Positions 1 to 4,168 of a stretch of DNA of 5,548 nucleotides are shown here, piece by piece (position 1 is the first letter of the stretch; every line of letters begins with the position of its first letter). Origin of the DNA: Actinomycetota bacterium. Its GTDB lineage: Bacteria; Actinomycetota; Thermoleophilia; Solirubrobacterales; 70-9. The stretch spans positions 1 through 5,548 of the forward strand of contig VAYL01000090.1 in NCBI GenBank assembly GCA_005884305.1, written 5' to 3'. The notes under the pieces are model-generated. The model was not told the origin of the DNA and made no database searches. It was given only the letters and a program-made list of their open reading frames with translations. Position numbers and translations under genes: made by a program.

Positions 1-467
1 TTCCTGTGTCCGGCCCAGTTTTCGCTGTAGACCGGGTCGTCCTGGACGGCGGGATCGAGCCATAGGCCGTAGCCGTCGGTGTCGCCGTGGTCGAACGTGG
101 CCTGCATCCCGGCGCCGGCACGATCGCCACCACCGCCGCGCCGCCGCCGCCTGCGGCGCCGGCGCCGGCCGCCGCTTGGTTCGCCCTCGGGCTTCTCCTC
201 GCCTCCGTCGGCCTCGGCCTCGTCCCCCTCGGGCTCCTCTTCCTCCTCCTCGGCCTCGCTCAGCGCCTCGATCTCCGCCTCGATCTCGTCGCGGAGCTCG
301 ACCTCGCCGGCATCCTCGCCCTCGGGCGAGAGCTCGTGCCGGCGGCGAAACTCGCGCAGCTCCGAGGCCGAGACGTCGAGCTGGTGCGCGATCCACGCGT
401 CAGTGCGCCCCTGGCGCACCCAGGCGCGGATTTGGTTCAGCTGTGAGCGAAGGGGTTTCCTGGCCAT
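1..467 (-). CDS. Charged hypothetical protein with HTH-like N-terminus (C-terminus cut off by window edge)
   Basis: The minus strand is open from an ATG at 467 to the left edge: 155 complete codons and no stop, so the 3' end lies outside the window. The start has a Shine-Dalgarno GGGGAG (481-476) 8 nt upstream. Four segments are visible. Residues 1-46 (MARKPLRSQLNQIRAWVRQG...) are predicted helical and resemble a helix-turn-helix or resolvase-like small domain (RTDAWIAHQLDVSASELREF). Residues 47-98 are a very acidic, Glu-rich stretch with a run of six Glu near 73-78. Residues 101-110 are ten consecutive Arg followed by four Gly. From about 124 a compact conserved-looking segment begins (FDHGDTDGYGLWLDP, then DDPVY..NWAGHR). 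The codon pattern (GAG/CGC with G/C third positions) and the well-placed SD support a real gene over the plus-strand open frames opposite it. I do not recognise a named family. The N-terminal segment could bind DNA and the Arg/Gly tract could bind nucleic acid, but this is inference. It is divergent from csrA. Confidence 0.8.
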   Translation of the reverse strand, partial: MARKPLRSQLNQIRAWVRQGRTDAWIAHQLDVSASELREFRRRHELSPEGEDAGEVELRDEIEAEIEALSEAEEEEEEPEGDEAEADGGEEKPEGEPSGGRRRRRRRRRRGGGGDRAGAGMQATFDHGDTDGYGLWLDPAVQDDPVYSENWAGHR

Positions 468-525
468 AGGTGCGGCTCCCCGCGAGCGGGTGATGCTAAC
501 TGAAGGCCCGTTGACGGTTGTCGGT

Positions 526-539
526 GGCGGCGCGCCGCC
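526..539. repeat. 14-bp perfect GC palindrome between divergent genes
   Basis: GGCGGCGCGCCGCC is identical to its reverse complement and lies midway between the left-edge gene and csrA. It could be an operator, or form a hairpin in a csrA leader transcript. In such GC-rich DNA it could also be chance. Confidence 0.35.
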
Positions 540-550
540 CAAGTGGTTAC

Positions 551-600
551 TCTGGACCCAGATGGCGGCCCGAGCGGCCGGTTCACTCGAATGGAGGCGA
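551..600 (+). promoter_or_regulatory. csrA leader: GGA motifs, hairpin and Shine-Dalgarno
   Basis: The 50 nt before csrA contain a short inverted repeat TCTGG-AC-CCAGA (551-562) that includes a GGA at 554-556. A hairpin CGGCC-CGAGC-GGCCG follows at 566-580, then the Shine-Dalgarno GGAGG (593-597), 4 nt before the ATG at 602. CsrA proteins are known to bind GGA motifs, often in hairpin loops and overlapping the SD, and several csrA genes are self-regulated. The arrangement here is compatible with autoregulation, but that is inference. No convincing -35/-10 pair was found: a TTGACG at 511-516 has no matching -10 at 16-18 nt. Confidence 0.35.
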
Positions 601-601
601 G

Positions 602-835
602 ATGCTCGTCCTGACTAGAAAGACGAATCAGAGCATCATGATTGGCGATGACGTCGAGGTAACAGTCCTTGCCGTGTCGCGGGACAAGATCCGGCTTGGG
701 ATCACGGCTCCGCGGGACGTCCCGGTATTCCGCAAGGAGGTATACCTCTCCATCAAGGAGGAGCAGATGTCCGAGAACCAGGGAGCGAGCAAGCACGTCG
801 ACAAGGCGCTCGGCGACCTTTCGACGACTGACTAG
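602..835 (+). CDS. csrA: Carbon storage regulator CsrA (translational regulator)
   Basis: This is a 77-residue RNA-binding protein of the CsrA/RsmA family. The family forms a homodimer with interlocked beta strands that binds GGA motifs in mRNA leaders and controls translation and stability. The N-terminus MLVLTRKTNQSIMIGDDVEV matches the family closely, including L4 and R6. The next strands are VTVLAVSRDKIRLGITAP, then RDVPVFRKEVY with Arg44 exactly where the key RNA-binding Arg44 of E. coli CsrA falls. The frame is open further upstream, but ATG 602 is chosen because the family begins with ML[IV]LTR and GGAGG lies 4 nt before it. The core ends near residue 55. Residues 56-77 are a polar tail (MSENQG...STTD), a little longer than the E. 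coli tail. In many bacteria csrA sits next to fliW and flagellin genes; no flagellar gene is visible here. The stop codon lies in a tandem 14-bp repeat, and a hairpin at 857-889 probably ends the transcript. Confidence 0.95.
   Translation: MLVLTRKTNQSIMIGDDVEVTVLAVSRDKIRLGITAPRDVPVFRKEVYLSIKEEQMSENQGASKHVDKALGDLSTTD
755..769 (+). promoter_or_regulatory. Internal Shine-Dalgarno and in-frame ATG inside csrA
   Basis: AAGGAGGAGCAGATG encodes Lys-Glu-Glu-Gln-Met56 of CsrA. It is also a near-ideal ribosome binding site, GGAGG at 757-761, 5 nt before an in-frame ATG at 767. Initiation there would give only the 22-residue C-terminal tail. A second SD-like AAGGAGG lies at 734-740, beside the palindrome GAGGTATACCTC (737-748). 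Both SD-like stretches contain GGA, the CsrA recognition core. The Lys/Glu codons alone can explain the sequence, so activity is unproven. Confidence 0.3.
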
Positions 836-849
836 CGACGACTGACTAG
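822..849 (+). repeat. Tandem 14-bp direct repeat over the csrA stop codon
   Basis: CGACGACTGACTAG occurs twice in immediate succession, at 822-835 and 836-849, without mismatch. The first copy supplies the last codons and the TAG stop of csrA. The second lies just after it in the untranslated region. It looks like a recent slippage or tandem duplication that left the protein unchanged. Confidence 0.85.
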
Positions 850-856
850 GTGTTTG

Positions 857-889
857 GGCTTGGGCTAGCGAGCCGCTAGCCCATAAGCC
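857..889. terminator. Bidirectional hairpin terminator between convergent genes
   Basis: GGGCTAGC (862-869) and GCTAGCCC (875-882) form a perfect 8-bp stem around a 5-nt loop GAGCC. GGCTT (857-861) and AAGCC (885-889) extend the stem beyond a 2-nt AT bulge. It lies 21 nt after the csrA stop and includes the TAG stop of the convergent minus-strand gene. There is no clear U-run on either side, as is common for terminators in high-GC actinobacteria. Position and stem strength make termination in both directions the best reading. Confidence 0.65.
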
Positions 890-1115
890 AAGCCAGCGTT
901 TCGAACATCACGACGGTCACGACGACGACCGTCACCGTGAGCGCCACGACGAGGACGCTGAACGCTACCTTGCCGTGCTGCTCGGTCCGCTGAATGCGCC
1001 GCGCCCGTGACCGGGCGGCAGCTCGCCGGCGAAGCTGCTCCCTGCGCCGGCGCTCGAGCGCAGCCTCTTGCTCGAAGGCAAGCTCGAACTGCGAAATGCT
1101 GTCATGCATCTTCAT
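876..1115 (-). CDS. Small single-pass membrane protein of unknown function
   Basis: This gene encodes 79 residues. Residues 1-20 (MKMHDSISQFELAFEQEAAL) are polar and helical. Residues 21-45 are very Arg-rich (ERRRREQLRRRAAARSRARRIQR) and probably helical. Residues 50-70 (VAFSVLVVALTVTVVVVTVVM) are a strong transmembrane segment, and a short tail FETLAWLMG ends the protein. The dense positive charge before the helix predicts an N-terminus in the cytoplasm, and no cleavable signal peptide is seen. The frame is open to 1223, but ATG 1115 is chosen because GGAG (1126-1123) lies 7 nt upstream and the residues encoded further upstream look like non-coding translation. The stop TAG lies inside the stem of the shared terminator. 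I recognise no named family. A small anchor that recruits a partner through its basic helix, or a membrane-stress peptide, are possibilities only. It is convergent with csrA and runs the same way as the nuclease gene, 160 bp downstream of it. Confidence 0.75.
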   Translation of the reverse strand: MKMHDSISQFELAFEQEAALERRRREQLRRRAAARSRARRIQRTEQHGKVAFSVLVVALTVTVVVVTVVMFETLAWLMG

Positions 1116-1122
1116 CGCGCTG

Positions 1123-1126
1123 CTCC
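1123..1126 (-). promoter_or_regulatory. Shine-Dalgarno that fixes the start of the small membrane protein
   Basis: GGAG read on the minus strand is 7 nt from ATG 1115 and 13 nt from the next in-frame ATG at 1109. This favours the first. Nothing comparable precedes the longer open-frame start at 1223. Confidence 0.55.
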
Positions 1127-1160
1127 AGGAAGAACGGGTTGTGCCAGTGAGTCGCGCTGA

Positions 1161-1229
1161 GCCAAGCACCGCGACGCGAGCGGAAATTACCAGACAAATC
1201 CCGCACAACCGCCATATCGCCAAGCACCG
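1161..1229. repeat. 11-bp direct repeat in the gap upstream of the small membrane protein gene
   Basis: GCCAAGCACCG occurs exactly at 1161-1171 and at 1219-1229, 58 bp apart. A shorter match CAAGCAC lies at 1263-1269. All are upstream of the minus-strand start at 1115 and downstream of the nuclease stop, so they could be binding sites in the promoter region of the small membrane protein gene. The 8-bp inverted pair GGTTGTGC (1137-1144) and GCACAACC (1203-1210) lies in the same gap. No clear consensus promoter was found here, although TTGACC (1259-1254, minus strand) resembles a -35 element. Confidence 0.5.
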
Positions 1230-1275
1230 ATCGCTACGAGCGCCCTTTTAGCGTTCGGTCAACAAGCACTAAGCA

Positions 1276-1794
1276 TCAGCACGCTCCCCACAGTCCCCGA
1301 CCGGCTTTTGCGGCCTTGCTCGCCAGCCGCTGGAACTCGCCGGCGTGCGAGGTGTTGGGCGCGATCGGGAGCGTCCGGGCAAACCCATCGCGCACGAGCT
1401 CGGCGTTGATGAACTCCTTCCCGACATGTACGTACGCGAGCAGCCGCCCGTAGTCATCCCTAACCTCACGGTCGAAGGTGAGCCGCACCGTCCGCCCCTC
1501 GACGAGCCGGTGATTCTCATCGCTGGCCTGGGGCCCGTAGCACTGCACCGGCGTATCGGGCTTGACGGTCTCGGGCGTGTCCATCCCGATGTAGCGCACA
1601 TACTCATCCCGCCCATCGACGCGAGCGACGATCGTGTCGCCGTCGACGACCCGGACAACCCGAGCCATGACAGAGCTGCCCGCTGGGGGCCCGGCGTCGC
1701 CGGTGGAGCCCCCATCGGAGCCGCAGCCCTGGATGAGTAGCCAGAAAGCGAGGGCAAGCAGTAACAGGGACCCGACGCCCGGCCGCGACTTCAT
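1276..1794 (-). CDS. Exported thermonuclease-like (SNase-fold) lipoprotein
   Basis: This is a staphylococcal nuclease-family protein of 172 residues from ATG 1794. Such enzymes are Ca2+-dependent phosphodiesterases that cut DNA and RNA. A hydrophobic N-terminal segment (SLLLLALAFWLLIQG) leads to Cys24 in a lipobox-like LIQGC, followed by a Gly/Ser-rich linker. This points to a lipoprotein anchored outside the membrane. The Gln at -2 is atypical for a lipobox. The nuclease domain starts near residue 42. Matches to S. aureus nuclease active-site positions (my numbering) are the VVDGDT loop with Asp51 and Asp53, Arg67 in YVRYIG, DTPE with Asp72 and Glu75, and Arg117 in YGRLLAYV; these correspond to Asp21, Arg35, Asp40/Glu43 and Arg87. 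Cys85 and the C-terminal Cys172 may form a disulfide (inference). An ATG at 1800 is also possible, but AAAGG is only 1 nt from it and 7 nt from 1794. The gene follows the aldolase on the same strand after about 200 bp, so it probably has its own promoter. Likely roles are nucleic-acid scavenging or extracellular DNA turnover. Confidence 0.9.
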   Translation of the reverse strand: MKSRPGVGSLLLLALAFWLLIQGCGSDGGSTGDAGPPAGSSVMARVVRVVDGDTIVARVDGRDEYVRYIGMDTPETVKPDTPVQCYGPQASDENHRLVEGRTVRLTFDREVRDDYGRLLAYVHVGKEFINAELVRDGFARTLPIAPNTSHAGEFQRLASKAAKAGRGLWGAC

Positions 1795-1801
1795 TGTCAT
1801 G

Positions 1802-1806
1802 CCTTT
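1802..1806 (-). promoter_or_regulatory. Shine-Dalgarno that decides the nuclease start
   Basis: AAAGG read on the minus strand ends 7 nt before ATG 1794 but only 1 nt before ATG 1800. Normal spacing therefore favours the second ATG. The two starts differ only by the residues Met-Thr. Confidence 0.5.
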
Positions 1807-1884
1807 ACCAACCGCTCACGCCGGTGACGCGCCCCCCGGGGGAGGGCAAGTGGAGCAACGAGCGGCGGGTGCGGAGGGGCGGGA

Positions 1885-1956
1885 CCGAGAAGACTGTCGA
1901 GCAGGGATTGCGAGACGCGCCAGCCCCGATGCATGGATGCGGAAGGGTCTTCTCGG
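1885..1956. repeat. 10-bp inverted repeat with 52-nt spacer in the aldolase-nuclease gap
   Basis: CCGAGAAGAC (1885-1894) is perfectly complementary to GTCTTCTCGG (1947-1956). The pair lies between the aldolase stop and the nuclease start, both on the minus strand, so a read-through RNA could fold into a long stem-loop. The rest of the gap holds a CCCCCGGGGG palindrome (1833-1842) and no ORF with coding character. I saw no AT-rich promoter core in it. Confidence 0.45.
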
Positions 1957-1976
1957 CACGCCGCTCCGCGGCCGCC

Positions 1977-1990
1977 GCCCACGCGTGGGC
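1977..1990 (-). terminator. Possible terminator palindrome after the aldolase gene
   Basis: GCCCACGCGTGGGC is a perfect 14-bp palindrome that starts 5 nt beyond the aldolase TAG (1998-1996). As RNA it gives a 5-bp stem with a CGCG loop. The stem is short and no U-run follows, so termination here is only plausible. Confidence 0.35.
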
Positions 1991-1995
1991 CGAAG

Positions 1996-2916
1996 CTAAG
2001 GAATGCGCGTCACCGACGAGAGCAGCACTTCCTTGATCTGCTCGATGATCTCGAGCGCCTCGGAGTGCTCGCGCTGCCACACATTGCGGCCGTAGATGAC
2101 GCCCGAGCCGCCCGCCTCCATGATGTAGCGGGTCTGCTGGAGGAGCTGTTCGTCGTCGATCTTGGAGCCGCCTGAGAGGACCACCAGCGAGCGGCCGGCG
2201 GACTCAACCACCTGCCGCACGGCCTCCTCCTCGGTCACCTGAAGCTCGTTGTAGGGCGCCGGAGCGTCCTTGTCCTTCTCGGGGTCGAGTTTGGGGAGGT
2301 TGAGCTTGACGACGTCGGCGCCCATCTCCATCGCGAGGCGTGCCGCGTAGTCGATCGCGTAGAAGGAGACGTGGCCGCCCTTCTTGTCGATGGCCGCGCC
2401 TCGCGGATACGCCCAGATGACCAGCGGCATCCCGTAGCGGTCGCACTCCTCGCGCACGCCCTTCAGCTGATGCAGGTCGACGTCCTGGCGCGGCGAGCCG
2501 ACGTAGAGCGTGTAGCCCACGGCGTCGGCGCCCAGACGAACCGCGTCCTCGACCGACGCGTTGGTCGTGGAGAGAGCGTCGTCCGACGGCGGGATGTCGG
2601 TCTTGCCGTTGACCTTCAGGATCAGCGGGACCTGGCCGGCGTAGTCGGGGTAGTACTTCTCCGCCAGGCCGATCTGGCAGGCGATCGCGGAGTAGCCGGC
2701 CTCGGCGGCGAGGCGGAACTGATACTCGGGGTCCTTGGAGGCCGGGTTGGGGAAGAAGTCCCGCGGGCCGTGCTCGATTCCCTGGTCGATCGGCAGGAAC
2801 AGGAAGGTCCCGTGCCCAGGGCCGAATTCGAACAGAAGCCGCCGCAGGCGTGTGCGCTTGCCCGGCGCGAGGGTCGTGAGAAGTGACTTCTGTTCGGCTG
2901 CGGTCTTGATCTCCAT
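1996..2916 (-). CDS. fbaB: Class I fructose-bisphosphate aldolase, DhnA/FbaB type
   Basis: This 306-residue TIM-barrel enzyme is predicted to cleave fructose 1,6-bisphosphate to dihydroxyacetone phosphate and glyceraldehyde 3-phosphate, and the reverse, through a Schiff base. It would act in cytoplasmic glycolysis/gluconeogenesis. Visible landmarks are PIDQGIEHG (42-50, Asp44), LKVNGKTD (100-107), Tyr170 in WAYPRG (the family's catalytic Tyr position), GADVVKLN with Lys204 as the probable Schiff-base lysine, and the phosphate-binding segments LSGGSK (247-252) and GVIYGRNVWQ (272-281). The frame is open to 2997. ATG 2916 is chosen because AAAGGGAG lies 11 nt upstream and the translation above it (MGAPLLSG...) has no family character. 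The length is somewhat below that of E. coli FbaB (about 350), which is normal for the archaeal/actinobacterial type. Related LsrF- or ADTH-synthase-type enzymes share the fold, but the DQGIEHGPRDFFPNP segment favours aldolase. The gene is divergent from the ybdK-like gene across a 111-bp shared control region. Confidence 0.92.
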   Translation of the reverse strand: MEIKTAAEQKSLLTTLAPGKRTRLRRLLFEFGPGHGTFLFLPIDQGIEHGPRDFFPNPASKDPEYQFRLAAEAGYSAIACQIGLAEKYYPDYAGQVPLILKVNGKTDIPPSDDALSTTNASVEDAVRLGADAVGYTLYVGSPRQDVDLHQLKGVREECDRYGMPLVIWAYPRGAAIDKKGGHVSFYAIDYAARLAMEMGADVVKLNLPKLDPEKDKDAPAPYNELQVTEEEAVRQVVESAGRSLVVLSGGSKIDDEQLLQQTRYIMEAGGSGVIYGRNVWQREHSEALEIIEQIKEVLLSSVTRIP

Positions 2917-2940
2917 GTCGCTCGGCGCTCCCTTTCTCTT

Positions 2941-2962
2941 GCAAACGTACACCCGGGTTTGC
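2941..2962. promoter_or_regulatory. Inverted repeat in the aldolase leader (possible operator)
   Basis: GCAAAC (2941-2946) and GTTTGC (2957-2962) are perfect inverted half-sites with a 10-bp centre. They lie between the AT-rich promoter core and the aldolase SD, overlapping the potential -35 of the plus-strand promoter. The second half of a longer pair, CCGGGT (2953-2958) with ACCCGG (2973-2978), overlaps it. A regulator site is plausible but untested. Confidence 0.3.
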
Positions 2963-2985
2963 CGGGGGACCGACCCGGATAATAA
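2959..2985 (+). promoter_or_regulatory. Candidate promoter core for the ybdK-like operon (possibly bidirectional)
   Basis: The only AT-rich stretch between the divergent genes is ATAATAAA at 2979-2986. On the plus strand TAATAA (2980-2985) or GATAAT (2978-2983) could act as a -10, with TTGCCG (2959-2964) as a -35 at a short 13-15 nt spacing. On the minus strand the same bases read TATTAT, a good -10 for the aldolase, but no clear -35 accompanies it. A shared core for both directions is inferred. Confidence 0.35.
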
Positions 2986-3011
2986 AGGCGCACCCAATGG
3001 GCGCCCGGCGG

Positions 3012-3023
3012 CTGCGGCCGCAG
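3012..3023. repeat. 12-bp palindrome directly before the ybdK-like start codon
   Basis: CTGCGGCCGCAG is a perfect palindrome ending 4 nt before ATG 3028, where a Shine-Dalgarno would normally be. An imperfect stem, GGCGCACCC with GGGCGCC (2987-3007), precedes it. It could be an operator or a hairpin that limits ribosome access. Confidence 0.4.
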
Positions 3024-3027
3024 ACTA

Positions 3028-4158
3028 ATGCTCGACCATCGCTTCAACGGCCCGCCGTTCACGATCGGGATCGAGGAGGAGCTGATGCTCCTGGATCCGG
3101 GCGATCTGAGCCTTGTGCAGGGAATCGAGGGAATCCTCGACGCGGTCCCGCGTGAGCTCGACGGCCAGGTGAAACCCGAGCTGATGCAGTCCGTGCTCGA
3201 GATCGCGACGAAGCCGTGCCAGAGCGTGGGGGAGGCCGGCGAAGAGCTGCGGAAGCTGCGGCGCACGCTCATCGAGGTCGCGGGAGCGCAGGGCATGAGC
3301 GTCGCGGCCTCGGGGACGCATCCGTTCGCGCACTGGGAGGACCAAAAGATCGTCGAGCGCCAGCGCTACGAAGACCTGATCGACGAGCTCGGCTTCATCG
3401 CGCGGCGGGAGCTCATCTTCGGGACGCACGTGCACGTCGCGATCGAGCACCCGGACCGCGCGATCTATGTCGCCGACGGAATCCGGCTGTTCCTGCCGCT
3501 GCTTCTCGCGCTGTCGGCGAACTCGCCGTTCTGGCGCGGCGAGCTCACCGGGATGATGTCCTCAAGGACGCCCGTATTCCGCGCCTTCCCAAGGGCGGGC
3601 ATCCCGCCTCATTACGGCAGCTGGGAGACCTACTCGAACCGCGTCGAGCAGATGATGCGCGGCGGGGCGATCGAGGACTACACCTATCTGTGGTGGGACG
3701 TTCGGCCGCACCCGAACCTCGGAACGGTGGAGACCCGCATCTTCGACCAGCAGACGACGCTGGAACACACGATCGCCCTGGCCGCGCTCACGATCTCGCT
3801 CGCGCACCGCTTCAGCTCCCTCTATGACGCCCAGGAGCCGATTGGCGAGTTCCCCTCGGAGCTGATCGACGACAACAAGGTGCGCGCAGCGCTGCGCGGG
3901 ATGGACGGCAAGCTGATCGACTTCTTCGCCGGTGAGCAGCAACAGGCAGAGCGGATGGCGGCCAGCCTCGTGGAGGGGCTGACGGACGACGCTAGGGATC
4001 TCGGCTGCTCCGCTGAGCTCGACCTCTTGGACGACCTTCTGCGGCGCCGAACGGGGGCCCACCGCCAGCTTCGCCACTGGGAGCGCCACGGCGACCTGTC
4101 GGCCCTGGAAGGAGATGATCGCCGACACGCGCTGCTGACCAATTCAAAGCCGGGCTAA
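3028..4158 (+). CDS. YbdK-type carboxylate-amine ligase (glutamate-cysteine ligase 2 family)
   Basis: This 376-residue protein is of normal length for the YbdK/GCS2 family, ATP-dependent carboxylate-amine ligases with weak glutamate-cysteine ligase activity in E. coli YbdK. Seen motifs are FTIGIEEELMLLDP (11-24), the family's Glu-rich N-terminal strand; QSVLEIATKPC (54-64); SGTHPFAHW (95-103); FGTHVHVAI (131-139); SANSPFWRG (163-171); and WDVRPHPNLGTVETRIFD (223-240). The C-terminal 100 residues are helical and charged (DLLDDLLRRRTGAHRQLRHWE). ATG 3028 places the first motif at the usual distance from the N-terminus, and a stop lies upstream in frame at 2983. No Shine-Dalgarno is visible before it, and a perfect palindrome sits there instead. 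The gene starts a plus-strand cluster with the pseudorhomboid and methyltransferase genes. The true substrate is unknown. Making a gamma-glutamyl thiol precursor is possible, but the neighbours do not show a thiol pathway. Confidence 0.92.
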   Translation: MLDHRFNGPPFTIGIEEELMLLDPGDLSLVQGIEGILDAVPRELDGQVKPELMQSVLEIATKPCQSVGEAGEELRKLRRTLIEVAGAQGMSVAASGTHPFAHWEDQKIVERQRYEDLIDELGFIARRELIFGTHVHVAIEHPDRAIYVADGIRLFLPLLLALSANSPFWRGELTGMMSSRTPVFRAFPRAGIPPHYGSWETYSNRVEQMMRGGAIEDYTYLWWDVRPHPNLGTVETRIFDQQTTLEHTIALAALTISLAHRFSSLYDAQEPIGEFPSELIDDNKVRAALRGMDGKLIDFFAGEQQQAERMAASLVEGLTDDARDLGCSAELDLLDDLLRRRTGAHRQLRHWERHGDLSALEGDDRRHALLTNSKPG

Positions 4159-4168
4159 TCTTCGGGGT

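Noticed and set aside
120..180. GC-rich repeats of GCC/GGC suggesting a simple-sequence repeat
   Set aside because: They are explained by the ten Arg and neighbouring Gly codons of the minus-strand protein.
511..516. TTGACG as a -35 element for csrA
   Set aside because: No -10-like hexamer is found 16-18 nt downstream, where the sequence is a GC palindrome.
79..618. Long plus-strand open frames (179 and 119 codons) opposite the left-edge gene
   Set aside because: The translation is low-complexity Ser/Pro/Arg or Leu-rich, the mirror of Glu/Arg codons on the minus strand. They lack a convincing SD, and the minus frame has a good start and recognisable segments.
437..796. Minus-strand 119-codon frame across csrA
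   Set aside because: It overlaps a clear csrA and the divergent control region and has no family character.
994..1251. Plus-strand 85-codon frame opposite the small membrane protein
   Set aside because: It is a shadow of the Arg-rich minus-strand gene; the minus frame has the SD and a clear transmembrane helix.
1345..1740. Plus-strand 131-codon frame opposite the nuclease
   Set aside because: It is antisense to a well-conserved nuclease domain, has no motifs, and shows codon structure typical of a GC-rich shadow frame.
1805..2080. Minus-strand 91-codon frame filling the aldolase-nuclease gap
   Set aside because: It begins inside the aldolase gene in another frame, has no SD, and gives a composition without domain features.
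2371..2886. Plus-strand 171-codon frame opposite the aldolase
   Set aside because: It is a typical high-GC antisense open frame; the aldolase motifs on the other strand are unambiguous.
2204..2944. Minus-strand 246-codon frame overlapping the aldolase in another frame
   Set aside because: Its Arg/Gly/Pro-rich translation is the usual out-of-frame product of GC-rich coding DNA.
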